A stretch of 64,000 nucleotides of DNA from Pannonibacter anstelovis (GTDB taxonomy: Bacteria > Pseudomonadota > Alphaproteobacteria > Rhizobiales > Stappiaceae). Under the pieces are notes generated by a model. That model was not told where the DNA came from and made no database searches. It was given only the letters and a program-made list of their open reading frames with translations. The position numbers and the translations under genes were made by a program. Positions 52,555 to 62,266 of the stretch are shown here, one piece after another. The stretch is taken from positions 103,113-167,112 of the forward strand of contig NZ_JBAKBF010000011.1 of assembly GCF_036881715.1 (NCBI RefSeq), written 5' to 3'. Numbering within the stretch: the first letter of the stretch is position 1; every line of letters begins with the position of its first letter.

Positions 52555-54648
52555 TCAGGCCATGGCCAGACCGTACATGACGCTGGAGGTTTCATCCGCT
52601 GGCGCCGGGCGGTGCCAGAGATAGCCCTGGCCGAAGCGGCAGTTCATGGAAGCGAGCTTGCGGGCCACCTCCTCGGTCTCGATGCCCTCAGCCGTGGTCT
52701 CCAGGCCAAGACCATGGGCCATGGCCAGAATGGTCCGCACAAGGATTTCCTGCTGCGGATCACTGCAAATACCGTTCATGAAGGAGCGGTCGATCTTGAG
52801 GGCCGTGATCGGGAAACGGTGCAGATAGCTCAGTGCGGAATAGCCCGTGCCGAAGTCATCGATGGCGATGCCGATACCCATGGCTGCGATCTGCTCCAGC
52901 GTCTCACGCACGCCGCCGCCCTCTGCCAGAAGCAGGCTTTCGGTGATCTCCAGTTCAAGCCATTCCGGCTGGCAGCCAGTGCCTGCAAGACAATCGCGCA
53001 GCCGGACCAGAAAGTCGCCATTCATCAGCTGGCGCGGCGACACATTCACAGCGATGACCATGGCCGGCGCAGCTGGCCGGTTGACTTGAACCGCAAACTT
53101 GCAGGCCTCGCGCAGCATCATATTGCCGATGGCAATGATCTGGCCGGTTTCCTCAGCCACCGGAATGAACTCGGCGGGGCTGATGTTGCCAAGGCGCGGA
53201 TGAACCCACCGGCACAGTGCTTCCGCTCCGGCAGCGTGGCCCGTGGCCATATCCATCTTCAGCTGGAAGGCGGCCTTGAACTCGCCGCGCTTGAGCGCGC
53301 CATTCATCATGGTCTCAAGCTTGAACCGCTTCTCGATGGTTTCGCCCATCTGTATCCTGTAGGCACGCACGCAATTGCCGCCGGCCTGCTTGGCATCGTA
53401 AAGGGCAAGATCTGCAAAGCGGAACAACGCCGGAGCGCTGGCACTGTCGCCGGGACCTGCGGCCACACCGGCGCTGACAGACACCTGAAGCACCGCATCT
53501 TCAACCGTGATGGGCTGGCGCATGGCCTCAACAAGCTGATTTGCCTGAGCCATGGCTTCTTCGACACCCGGCAGGCCAGGCAGAACCACAAAGAACTCAT
53601 CACCTGCCAGCCGCCCGACAAATGCGCGCCCGCTAAAGGCTGCCTCAATCCGCCGCGCCGTCTGAACCAGAACAGCGTCTCCGGCCGCATGGCCCATGGT
53701 GTCATTGATCGCCTTGAACCGGTCGAGATCAACCACGATCAGCGCGCAATGGGTTTCGTTTGCCGCAGCCCGGTCCAGTTCGCATTGCAACCGGTCCTGA
53801 AAGGAAGCACGGTTCGCGAGACCTGTCAGGCTGTCCGAAAAGGCCAGCTCTTCCAGCTTTTCGTGCAGTGCATGGCGCTCCTGCTCATAGGAGACGAAGG
53901 TTCGCATGGCCGCCGCCATCTGGCCGATCTCGTCGGATCGGCCGGTGTCCTCGACGGTCACATCCGTGTCGCCGTCCGCCAGTTGCTTCATGTTGGCCGT
54001 AAGACGCAAGACCGGACCGGTAATGCTGCCGACGATGGCATTGACCCAAAGCAGCAGAAGCGATCCAACCGCCCCGAAGATCAAGGCGAAGCGCAACAGA
54101 TGGTTCCAGAAGGAGGTGTTCACGTCATCCAGATAGACCGCAGAGGAAATGACCCACCCCCACGGGGCAAAATGCTCAGACCATGCGGCCTTGGGTCTGC
54201 CGCGGGTGGTAACCCCATCCAGTGTTCTGGCACCCTTGTAATAGGTGACGCCGCCGCCGTTCAGGCCGTTGCGGATCATGTCCCGGGTGTGGCGGGCGTC
54301 CCAGGCACTGGTGCCTTCTTCAGCCACTGTGTTGCTGACAATCCGGTTTCCGGCCTCATCAAAGACGAAGACGCGCGCACCGCCATTGAAGATCATCGCC
54401 CGGATGGCATCGCGCGCCTTGTTCTTGGCCGCCTCCTCGCTCAGCATCCCATCCTGCGCCAGCCGGTAGCTTTCTTCCGCAATGGAACGGGCAGATTCGA
54501 CGAGCGCGCGCACCTTTTCCACGTGCCCGCGCTCCAGCTCGCTCCGCAGGATGACCAGATTGGTGGACACCACGAGAACGACGAAGGCTGCCATGATCCA
54601 GACAGGCAGAAGAACCTTGTTCCTGACACTCCATTGGCCGAGGTTCAT
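52555..54648 (-). CDS. Cache-domain GGDEF-EAL protein
   Basis: Cyclic-di-GMP signalling protein of 697 aa. TM about 12-33, a single-Cache periplasmic domain (AWDARHTRDMIRNGLNGGG, FAPWGWVISSAVYLDDV), TM about 187-208, a HAMP-like region, GGDEF about 270-430, EAL about 445-690. GGDEF reads LAGDEF, which may reduce cyclase activity, and the I-site region is not obvious. EAL has EALCRW, DDFGTGYSALSYL and AEGIET intact, so it is more likely a phosphodiesterase. The Cache domain suggests sensing of a small molecule. Confidence 0.92.
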   Translation of the reverse strand: MNLGQWSVRNKVLLPVWIMAAFVVLVVSTNLVILRSELERGHVEKVRALVESARSIAEESYRLAQDGMLSEEAAKNKARDAIRAMIFNGGARVFVFDEAGNRIVSNTVAEEGTSAWDARHTRDMIRNGLNGGGVTYYKGARTLDGVTTRGRPKAAWSEHFAPWGWVISSAVYLDDVNTSFWNHLLRFALIFGAVGSLLLLWVNAIVGSITGPVLRLTANMKQLADGDTDVTVEDTGRSDEIGQMAAAMRTFVSYEQERHALHEKLEELAFSDSLTGLANRASFQDRLQCELDRAAANETHCALIVVDLDRFKAINDTMGHAAGDAVLVQTARRIEAAFSGRAFVGRLAGDEFFVVLPGLPGVEEAMAQANQLVEAMRQPITVEDAVLQVSVSAGVAAGPGDSASAPALFRFADLALYDAKQAGGNCVRAYRIQMGETIEKRFKLETMMNGALKRGEFKAAFQLKMDMATGHAAGAEALCRWVHPRLGNISPAEFIPVAEETGQIIAIGNMMLREACKFAVQVNRPAAPAMVIAVNVSPRQLMNGDFLVRLRDCLAGTGCQPEWLELEITESLLLAEGGGVRETLEQIAAMGIGIAIDDFGTGYSALSYLHRFPITALKIDRSFMNGICSDPQQEILVRTILAMAHGLGLETTAEGIETEEVARKLASMNCRFGQGYLWHRPAPADETSSVMYGLAMA

Positions 54649-54827
54649 TTAACAACCCTACGAAAATCTTTAAAGGCACTCTGGAGCAAAGTAATTAAAC
54701 CTGAATTAATACAGGAAAATGAGCTCGAGGACTTCATAAATAATAATAAATTCAAGATCTAGACAAGAGTTGAACGCTAGGTCACTCAAAAGAAGACAGC
54801 CCAAAATTTCACTCAAGAAGACATGAT

Positions 54828-56480
54828 CTAATCTGCGGGACGCCCTGCCGCACGAGGAATGCCATCCCGTTTCAAACCCAGAAGCCAGCGGTCCAGACGC
54901 CGGTGTGCCTTCCAGGAAGCCCGGACGCAACGGCGCATTTGCTGGATCTGCAGGAGACTGCGTTCGATCGTCTCGACATGTTCGCCCGCCAGGCTTGCGC
55001 GAGACAGGAGAGAGGCTTTCGTCAACTGGTAAAGTGTCTCGGTTTCGGTCGCCGCCGCTTCAAACCCTTCAGGCGGAACCGGGTTCTCTGCGGAAGGCTG
55101 CCCCAAGGTCAGGGCCTTCAGAGCAGACTGGCGCATGCGCTCCAGGTCCTGCCGGACCTCTCCCAGCGGCTCAAGCGCAGCATCAGAGAGGGTTGCTGCC
55201 GAGAACTGTGCAACTTCCTCCAGATGCTGCACCCCGCGGATGACATCAGGTATCGCCGCCGCAACAGCTTGCGGCATCGCTTCCTTGTTCATGTTCTCGA
55301 TGAAGCTGCGGATGGCCCGGCCGAGCGCAAGACTGCCGGTCAGCAGCGCTTCAAGCCCGGCAGCCGCCGCGCGCGGTTCAGCCAGACAGTCGCGTGCAAA
55401 ATCATGCACGATGCCGGACAGCCTGTCCGTCTCCAGCAGCAGGCCGCGCAAGGCCAGCTGGGGAACAGGACGCAAGGTCGGGTCGAGAAACTCCGGACGG
55501 CCGATCTTCTCCTGTGCATTGACGAAACGGTGCTCCAGCCAGTTCACCAGTTTGCCGGTCAGGGGCCAGATCAGGATCAGGCCCATGCAATTGAACAGGG
55601 TATGAAAGACAGCCAGCACCAGGGCGGTATCGGCAGCACCTGAATCACTTCCTGACACTTCTGCCGCAAGCCATTGAGCCAGCTGCAATAATGGATAAAG
55701 CAAAACCAATGCAGCGCAGGCCGTCAGGCCGTTGAAGGCAATATGGGCGGCAGCGACCCTGCGGGCAGGCGGCGTTGCCGACAGTGCGGCGAAACCGGCC
55801 GTGGACGTGGTGCCGATGTTGGTGCCGATGACCGCGGCAGCGCCAAGGAACACCGGCAGCCCCGCCCCCGCACTCGACGTCAGCACCAGCGCCATGGCGG
55901 CACTGGAGGACTGGGTCAGAAGCGTCAGGCCAATGCCCACGGCCACAAACACCGGAACTCCGAGCAGCGGCGACTGGGCAAGGCTGGACAGGGCCGGGGG
56001 CACGATCACGTCACCAAAGGCCTGCTGCAGAAAGCCGATACCGAGGAAGAAGGCGCCGAACCCTGCCACCGCCTGCCCCAGCCCCGACAGCCTTCCGCGT
56101 GAGCCGGCCGCAACACGGATGATCATGCCCGCCCCCAGCAGCGGCAGGGCGAGACTGACGATATCCAGCTTGAAGCCAAGTGTTGCCACCAGCCAGCCGG
56201 TCATCGTGGTGCCTATGTTGGTGCCGAAGATGACCCAGACTGACTGGGCCAGCGACAAAAGACCGGCGTTGACGAAGCCGATGGTGGCCACGGTGACGGC
56301 GCTGGACGACTGAACAACCGCCGTCACGGCAATGCCGGCAAGAACGCCCCGCCAGGGTGCACCGGTGGCACTGCGCAAAAGCCCCTCAAGCGCCTTTCCG
56401 GCCGCCAGCTTGAGGCCGTCTGTCATCATCCACATACCGGCGAGAAACAGGCCGGTTCCGCCAAGCAGCAGCGCGATCAT
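54828..56480 (-). CDS. Na+/phosphate cotransporter family protein
   Basis: A 550-aa membrane protein of the NptA/PNaS family. Two inverted repeats each carry the QSSS motif (VVQSSSAVTVATIGFVNAG and LLTQSSSAAMAL). A long C-terminal cytoplasmic helical part resembles PhoU. About eight membrane segments are seen in the first 300 residues. It imports phosphate with sodium, or possibly exports it. Start 56480 gives the family N-terminus; a GTG at 56522 is an alternative. The stop is 180 bases from the preceding GGDEF gene, in an AT-rich gap. Confidence 0.9.
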   Translation of the reverse strand: MIALLLGGTGLFLAGMWMMTDGLKLAAGKALEGLLRSATGAPWRGVLAGIAVTAVVQSSSAVTVATIGFVNAGLLSLAQSVWVIFGTNIGTTMTGWLVATLGFKLDIVSLALPLLGAGMIIRVAAGSRGRLSGLGQAVAGFGAFFLGIGFLQQAFGDVIVPPALSSLAQSPLLGVPVFVAVGIGLTLLTQSSSAAMALVLTSSAGAGLPVFLGAAAVIGTNIGTTSTAGFAALSATPPARRVAAAHIAFNGLTACAALVLLYPLLQLAQWLAAEVSGSDSGAADTALVLAVFHTLFNCMGLILIWPLTGKLVNWLEHRFVNAQEKIGRPEFLDPTLRPVPQLALRGLLLETDRLSGIVHDFARDCLAEPRAAAAGLEALLTGSLALGRAIRSFIENMNKEAMPQAVAAAIPDVIRGVQHLEEVAQFSAATLSDAALEPLGEVRQDLERMRQSALKALTLGQPSAENPVPPEGFEAAATETETLYQLTKASLLSRASLAGEHVETIERSLLQIQQMRRCVRASWKAHRRLDRWLLGLKRDGIPRAAGRPAD

Positions 56481-56569
56481 GATGAGGAACCATCGTGATG
56501 ACAGCCTGCATCTGCACGGCACCCGGCAGCAGTGAAGAGACTTTGATTACGGATGATGACGATCCTCCT

Positions 56570-56597
56570 GTCATGCCTCCTCTAACGGAGGCATGAC
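56570..56597. terminator. Perfect hairpin upstream of Na/Pi gene
   Basis: Arms GTCATGCCTCC / GGAGGCATGAC, 11 bases with a 6-base loop, between the indolepyruvate oxidoreductase stop and the Na/Pi gene start, both on the minus strand. A terminator for the former is the simplest reading, but no T tract is seen. Confidence 0.5.
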
Positions 56598-56668
56598 ATT
56601 GCCATATCCGGAGCGCCGGTGCACGTGCAGCCGGAAAGACACCTATGCCGCTGCGGCAGCGGCTGAAT

Positions 56669-59600
56669 TTACTCAGCCGCCTCGGCAAACTCCGGTGTCT
56701 CTCCCTTGAGACGGTCGAGCAGCTGCCTGCGCTTCGCCTCTGCCTTCTTCAGGTTCTCTTCCTTCACCGGGCCATAGCCGCGCACCAGATCCGGCACGCG
56801 GGCCAGTTCCACCAGCAGGCCGTAGCCTGCCTTCGGCAGCGCGGCAATGATGGTCTGCAGATCAGCCGAATAGCTTGCCACCAACGCCCGCTCGGCACGG
56901 CGCTCAGCCGTGCGGCCGAAGGGGTCGAAGGCGGTGCCGCGCAAGCCTTTCATCTTCGACATCAGGCGGAAGGCGCTGAACACCCAGGGGCCGAACGCCA
57001 TCTTGGCCGGGCGCCCGGTCTTCGGGTCCTTGCCCCGCGACAGCAGCGGCGGGGCCAGCATCACCTTCACCTTCTTCGGGTCCTCGAACTGGGCCTTGAG
57101 CTTTGCGGCAAAGGCGGGATCGGCATAAAGCCGTGCTACTTCATACTCGTCCTTGTAGGCCATGACCTTGTAGAGCATGTCCGCCGCCGTTTCAGTCAGG
57201 CGGAAGGTGCCGGGACCGTGCGCCGCATCGGCAGCCCGCACGGCATCGATCAGCTTGCGGAACCGGGCTGCATAGGCAGCATCCTGATAAAGCGCCAGCT
57301 CGCGCTCCTGACGGGCAATGCGCTCGTCCAGGGTTTCCGGCTCCAGCTTTTCCGGCTGCGGCAGAGCGGCGAGGATCTTTTCAGGGGCTGCCGCCAGCAC
57401 ACGCCCGGCACGGAAGGCCTTCACATTGGCCTTCACCTGCGCGCCATTGAGATGCAGCGCCGTTTCGATGGCTTCCGCACTCACCGGCAGCGCACCGCTC
57501 TGGAAGGCCATGCCCACCAGCATCATGTTGGCATAGATCGCATCACCCAGAAGCTTCTCTGCAATCGTCGCCGCATCCGCTGCCTTGCACAGGATGGAAG
57601 CAGCCTCCAGCGACTTCAGCATCCGTGCCTCGTCAAAGGAAAGCGTCTGCTTCAGCACGAATTCCGCCGTTGGCGCCACGCGGGTGTTGGCAAAGACGCG
57701 CGTGGCGGAGCGGTTGGTCAGGGCCAGCTGCTCGGCATTGGTGGCCACCACCATGTCGGAGGCAATCAGCACATCAAGGCTGGCGGTGGGCACGCGCGGT
57801 CCCTCGATCGAACGGGCCAGCGAGGCAAAGCGCACATGCGAGGTCACCGGCCCGCCCTTCTGGGCAAGGCCTGTCATATCCAGTGTCGAGGCCTGCTTGC
57901 CATCCAGATGCGCAGCCATGGCCAGCACGGCGGAGATCGTCGTCACACCCATGCCGCCGATGCCGGCGATGAGCAGGTTCAGCGTGCGCTCAAGACCGGG
58001 CAGCTCCACCACCGGCAGGCCGGACAAAAGGCTGTCCACATCCACGCCATGGGTTTCCGCCTTGCGCAGCGCCGCACCCTCGATTTCCACGAAGGAGGGG
58101 CAGAAGCCCTTCACACAGGAGAAATCCTTGTTGCAGCTGGACTGGTTAATCTGGCGCTTTTCGCCGTAGCGGGTTTTCACCGGCTCCACCGACAGGCAGT
58201 TGGACTGGACCGAGCAATCGCCGCAGCCCTCGCACACCCGGTCGTTGATAAACAGCCGCAGATCCGGGTCCGGATAGGCGCCCTTTTTGCGGCGGCGGCG
58301 CTTTTCGGCGGCACAGGTCTGGTCGTAGATGATGATGGTGACGCCATCCACCTTCTGAAACTCGCGCTGCACCTCCATCAGATGATCCCGGTGCAGCACC
58401 TCCACCAGCGGCGCCAGATCCTTGCGGCCGGTGTAGGTTTCCGGCCGCTCACTGACGACGGCAATGCGCGCCACGCCTTCGGCTTCCAGCTGGCGCGTCA
58501 TCTGCGGCACGGTGAGCGGGCCATCATGCGGCTGGCCGCCGGTCATGGCCACCGCGTCGTTGTAGAGGATCTTGTAGGTGATCGGCACCTTGGAGGACAC
58601 CGCCTGGCGGATCGCCAATATGCCGGAGTGGAAATAGGTGCCGTCGCCCAGATTGGCGAAGACGTGGGTGTCGCGGGCAAAGTCCTTCTGCCCCACCCAC
58701 AGCACACCTTCACCGCCCATGGCGATCTGCCCGTCAGTGGTGCGGCCTGCCTGTTCGGTCATGGCATGACAGCCAATGCCGGGCAGCGAGCGCGCACCTT
58801 CCGGAACAACGGTGGAAGAGGAATGCGGGCAGCCGGAGCAGAAATAGGGAATGCGCGCTGCGCGCTCCGCATGCCCCTGCGCCCACATCACCTGATTGTT
58901 CATGCGGGCACTCACATCCCGCATCTCATCGGTCACCACATCTTCCGGCAGATAGCCCAGCAGCGCCCGGATGATTTCGGCGACGGAAAGCTCCAGCACG
59001 TCAGACAGCAGCGGCTCGCCTTCCGGCGTGCGCTTGCCCCAGATGCGCGGGCGGGCATCTGCTGGCCAGTGATAGGAGATTTCCTTGATCTGCGGCTCCA
59101 GGAAGGCGCGTTTGTGCTCTACCACCATCAGCTTGTTGAGGCCGCGCGCGAACTCGGCAAGGCCTGAAGGCTCCAGCGGCCAGGCCAGCGCCACCTTGTA
59201 GACCGCAAGGCCGATTTCCTTCGCGCGCTGCTCATTGATGCCCAGCAGATCCAGCGCCTGCAGCAGATCCCGGTAGGCCTTGCCTGTGGCCACAAGGCCA
59301 AGGCGCGGACGGCTTGCGCCGAAGGCCACCCGGTCCAGCCGGTTTGCCCGCACATAGGCCTGAGCCGCCGGGATGCGCACATCACGCAACAGGCGTTCCG
59401 TCTCCAGCCGGTTGCCCAGCAGCAGCACACGATTGAGGTCATGCAACAGCCAGGGGTCCTGCTCGGGGCGCACAAAATGCAGCCGGTCCGCATTGACCGA
59501 AATGGTCGCCGAAGCATCCATCGTATCAGCAAGGCAGATCAGCGCCGACCACAAGCCGGCAAAGCGCGACATTTCGAAGCCATGCAGGCCGAAGTCGAGC

Positions 59601-60145
59601 ACATCCTGAATGTCGGAAGGATTGAGCACCGGGATTTCGGCATGTTCGAAAAAGAATTCACTCTGCGCCGGAAGGATCGAGGATTTGGCCAGATGATCAT
59701 CGCCTGCAAGTGCCAGCACGCCGCCGTTGCGGTCCACACCCGAGGCATTGGCCTGTTTCAGCACGTCCCCTGCCCGGTCCACACCCGGCGCCTTGCCATA
59801 CCAGATGCCAAAGACGCCGTCGAAATCGGAGCCCTTGCCATGCAAGCGAAGCTTCTGCGAGCCCCAGACCGCCGTTGCGCCCAGCTCCTCGTTCACGCCG
59901 GGCTTGAACACCACATCATGGGCTGCAATATGCTTGCGGGCACGCGTGAGTTCCGTGTCGTAGCCAGCCAGAGGCGAGCCGCGGTAGCCGGAGATGAACC
60001 CGCCGGTTTTGAGACCGGCCATCCGGTCCAGCCGCTGCCGGTCTAGCGCCAGGCGCACCAGCGCCTGAATGCCGGTCAGATAGATCCGGCCGCCTGTTGC
60101 GGTATATTTGTCGTCCAGCGACACCACGGGCGCGTAAGCGTTCAT
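56669..60145 (-). CDS. Fused indolepyruvate ferredoxin oxidoreductase
   Basis: Converts aryl pyruvates to aryl-acetyl-CoA with reduction of ferredoxin; 1158 aa, with alpha and beta subunits fused. N-terminal pyrimidine-binding domain (GFISGYRGSPLAGYD), a thiamine diphosphate domain (NLGDGTYFHSG followed by LYNDAVAMTGGQPHDG), an iron-sulfur segment (VCEGCGDCSVQSNC plus a Cys-rich CNKDFSCVKGFC) and a C-terminal gamma domain with GIGGMGVTT. Transcribed away from the Lrp-type regulator at 60298. It functions in aromatic amino acid breakdown. Confidence 0.93.
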   Translation of the reverse strand: MNAYAPVVSLDDKYTATGGRIYLTGIQALVRLALDRQRLDRMAGLKTGGFISGYRGSPLAGYDTELTRARKHIAAHDVVFKPGVNEELGATAVWGSQKLRLHGKGSDFDGVFGIWYGKAPGVDRAGDVLKQANASGVDRNGGVLALAGDDHLAKSSILPAQSEFFFEHAEIPVLNPSDIQDVLDFGLHGFEMSRFAGLWSALICLADTMDASATISVNADRLHFVRPEQDPWLLHDLNRVLLLGNRLETERLLRDVRIPAAQAYVRANRLDRVAFGASRPRLGLVATGKAYRDLLQALDLLGINEQRAKEIGLAVYKVALAWPLEPSGLAEFARGLNKLMVVEHKRAFLEPQIKEISYHWPADARPRIWGKRTPEGEPLLSDVLELSVAEIIRALLGYLPEDVVTDEMRDVSARMNNQVMWAQGHAERAARIPYFCSGCPHSSSTVVPEGARSLPGIGCHAMTEQAGRTTDGQIAMGGEGVLWVGQKDFARDTHVFANLGDGTYFHSGILAIRQAVSSKVPITYKILYNDAVAMTGGQPHDGPLTVPQMTRQLEAEGVARIAVVSERPETYTGRKDLAPLVEVLHRDHLMEVQREFQKVDGVTIIIYDQTCAAEKRRRRKKGAYPDPDLRLFINDRVCEGCGDCSVQSNCLSVEPVKTRYGEKRQINQSSCNKDFSCVKGFCPSFVEIEGAALRKAETHGVDVDSLLSGLPVVELPGLERTLNLLIAGIGGMGVTTISAVLAMAAHLDGKQASTLDMTGLAQKGGPVTSHVRFASLARSIEGPRVPTASLDVLIASDMVVATNAEQLALTNRSATRVFANTRVAPTAEFVLKQTLSFDEARMLKSLEAASILCKAADAATIAEKLLGDAIYANMMLVGMAFQSGALPVSAEAIETALHLNGAQVKANVKAFRAGRVLAAAPEKILAALPQPEKLEPETLDERIARQERELALYQDAAYAARFRKLIDAVRAADAAHGPGTFRLTETAADMLYKVMAYKDEYEVARLYADPAFAAKLKAQFEDPKKVKVMLAPPLLSRGKDPKTGRPAKMAFGPWVFSAFRLMSKMKGLRGTAFDPFGRTAERRAERALVASYSADLQTIIAALPKAGYGLLVELARVPDLVRGYGPVKEENLKKAEAKRRQLLDRLKGETPEFAEAAE

Positions 60146-60297
60146 CGGTTCCCTCCTCGGCCGCCTGACGCCCGCCTTCTACTCCCGGGTGCCAACGCGG
60201 TTTCTCACTGACCAATATCCTCCTTTTCGTGGGTGATTTCTGTGCTATTGTGCCGCCAGCCAGGCCTCTGGCCGTGATTTCCTTCCCCGATAGGCGC

Positions 60298-60777
60298 ATG
60301 ATAGAGAATTTTCTTCTTGATCCCTCCGATATCCGCGTTTTGCGTGTTCTCCAGAGGGACGCTTCCCAATCCATCGCCGAGATTGCCCGGGCGGCCGGCA
60401 TGAGCCAGACGCCCTGCTGGCGCCGTATCAAGAAGTTAAAGGAGATGGGGGTCATCCGGCAGGTGGCGGCCATTGTCGACCGCGAGGCTGTCGGCCTCGG
60501 CTTCGTTGCCTACGCCTTCGTCAAGCTGACCGTGCCCAGCCGTGAGAACATGGAGACCTTCGACAAGCTGGTGCATCACTGGCAGGAGGTCGTCACCTGC
60601 GAGCGCATCACCGGCGCGGTGGATTATCTGATCAAGGTGGTCACCGAGGACATCAAGGCCTACGACAACTTCCTGCGGCTGAAGCTGCTCGACAACACGC
60701 TGGTCTCCGACGTTCAGTCCCGCATTGTCGTCAACACGGTCAAGGACACCGTCGCCCTGCCCTTGCGCGAAAGATAA
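60298..60777 (+). CDS. Lrp/AsnC family regulator
   Basis: A 159-aa protein with an N-terminal HTH (IRVLRVLQRDASQSIAEIA, MSQTPCWRRIKKLKEMGVI) and a C-terminal RAM/AsnC ligand domain (ITGAVDYLIKVVTEDIKAY). It is divergent from the indolepyruvate oxidoreductase gene with a 152-base gap. Alphaproteobacterial members of this type often control the adjacent amino-acid catabolic gene, so it is a likely regulator of it. ATG 60298 gives the family start. Confidence 0.92.
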   Translation: MIENFLLDPSDIRVLRVLQRDASQSIAEIARAAGMSQTPCWRRIKKLKEMGVIRQVAAIVDREAVGLGFVAYAFVKLTVPSRENMETFDKLVHHWQEVVTCERITGAVDYLIKVVTEDIKAYDNFLRLKLLDNTLVSDVQSRIVVNTVKDTVALPLRER

Positions 60778-61180
60778 CACCGCCATCCGGCTGTCCCTCG
60801 CCAGCATCTGCCGGTCAAGTAGCCGGTCAAGTCCGCGCGGCCAGTTGTCAGGCGTTACCCGCAATGCAATGCGCGCCCACTCGCTCCTCATTTACCCGCC
60901 GGAACACCCGGCGACCGGCCGGAGGCAGACCGCCCTCAGGCGCATTCTCTCAACCTGTGCATGCAGGTTAAACAAATTACAAATTTTTCAAAACCAGAAA
61001 GATCAGGCAACAGCAGAAATCCAAGAGAAATAAAGTTAAACCAATAATAATAATCTATATCAAGAAAAATACAGCAGCGGCACTTCACGATAACTCCACT
61101 CATCCGTCCCCTTCAATGGGCGGCAGACGCACACGCCAGCCGTGCGCGCCGGACCGCATGAAACCAAACTGGAGTTCAGG
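60778..61180. other. AT-rich non-coding region
   Basis: About 400 bases with no gene supported. The right half (about 60970-61075) is strikingly AT-rich for this genome (runs such as AATAATAATAATCTATAT), in contrast to the GC-rich left half. This may be the promoter region for the exported protein at 61181, or a mark of horizontally acquired DNA. Confidence 0.5.
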
Positions 61181-62011
61181 ATGAGAAAGCAGCTCAAACC
61201 CGCCCGTATCTTCGGACAGGGTCTGTCCACCCTCGGCGCCCTCGCCATGCTGGGCGCAGGCAGCACCGCCCTCGTGATCGGCAGCTCAGCTCCGGCACAG
61301 GCCTGCAACATGGAATCCTATATCGGCAGCGTCTGTGCATTTGCCTTCAACTGGTGCCCGCGGAACTGGCTGCCGGCCGACGGGCGGCAGATTGCGATCA
61401 ACGGCAATCAGGCGCTCTACAGCCTGATCGGAACCCAGTATGGCGGTTCCGCGCAGAGCGGACAGTTCGCACTGCCGGATCTGCGCGGCCGGGCAATACT
61501 CCACTACGGCACAGGACCGGGAATGCTCCCGCAGCCTTTCGCCGCCCACTCCGGCACGCAGACAACAACCCTTACAATAGCCAACCTGCCGCCGCACACT
61601 CACACGGCCACATTCACTGGCACCGGCGGTGGACCTCAGACAGTCAATGTCCCGGCATCCGCCGGTACTCTGGGTGTTACCGCAAAACTCAATGCGAAGG
61701 ATGAAGTTGGCACCCCAACGCTGTCGGCCAATGCCTATCTCGGTAAAGCGCCCACAGCAGGCATCCAGGCTGCGAATATCTATGTGCCATCCACAAGCAC
61801 TGCCGCAGACGTGGCACTGAGCGGCCTCGACGTGCAACTGACGGGTGCCGCCGGTAATGGCCCCATCAACTTCACGTACAACTCAGGCATCACCGGCGGC
61901 ACCGTGGGAATTGGCGTCACAGGCGGTGCCACCGCCTTCGCGAATCAGTCCCCCTCACTTGCCATGAGCTACTGCATCATGATCAACGGCCTCTACCCCG
62001 ACAGGCCGTAA
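61181..62011 (+). CDS. Exported protein with phage tail-collar domain
   Basis: A 276-aa protein with a signal peptide (AMLGAGSTALVIGSSAPAQA) and a tail-collar domain (about residues 45-130): WLPADGRQIAINGNQALYSLIGTQYGG and FALPDLRGRAILHYG in parts. Such domains occur in the microcystin-dependent protein (MdpB) group. The rest is Gly/Thr/Ala-rich, with beta-type NLPPHTHTATF. Codon use is less biased. The signal peptide is atypical for a phage structural protein and suggests a cell-surface or secreted role. Confidence 0.85.
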   Translation: MRKQLKPARIFGQGLSTLGALAMLGAGSTALVIGSSAPAQACNMESYIGSVCAFAFNWCPRNWLPADGRQIAINGNQALYSLIGTQYGGSAQSGQFALPDLRGRAILHYGTGPGMLPQPFAAHSGTQTTTLTIANLPPHTHTATFTGTGGGPQTVNVPASAGTLGVTAKLNAKDEVGTPTLSANAYLGKAPTAGIQAANIYVPSTSTAADVALSGLDVQLTGAAGNGPINFTYNSGITGGTVGIGVTGGATAFANQSPSLAMSYCIMINGLYPDRP

Positions 62012-62030
62012 CGGAAACTCCCCCATAAAT

Positions 62031-62065
62031 TGTACGGGCAGCGTTGCAAAAGCGTTGCCCGTACA
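62031..62065 (+). terminator. Hairpin after the collar-domain gene
   Basis: Perfect 10-base arms TGTACGGGCA / TGCCCGTACA with a 15-base loop that can pair further (GCGTTGC / GCGT). It begins 20 bases after the stop. No T tract. Confidence 0.45.
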
Positions 62066-62266
62066 CGCAAGGTATGGCAAGAAAACCATAGAAAAGCACT
62101 CTATGATTGTGTGACCTGCTGCGGTGATTCACGCAAAACCCAGATTATTCTTACGTCACTCCAGCGTTGAGCTGCCGGGACAGGGAAACCTTGCGGGTTT
62201 TAGAGAGCTGTTTCTGAGGGGATGAGTTTGCAGGATCACGCTATCCTGGCCATGGGGGAATGAAGC

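Noticed and set aside
52417..54762. 781-codon plus-strand frame over the GGDEF-EAL gene
   Set aside because: Antisense shadow; no ribosome site and no domain, and the minus strand encodes an intact two-domain protein.
56645..59167. 840-codon plus-strand frame over the indolepyruvate oxidoreductase gene
   Set aside because: Antisense shadow of a clearly conserved enzyme; His/Arg/Gln-rich composition typical of such shadows.
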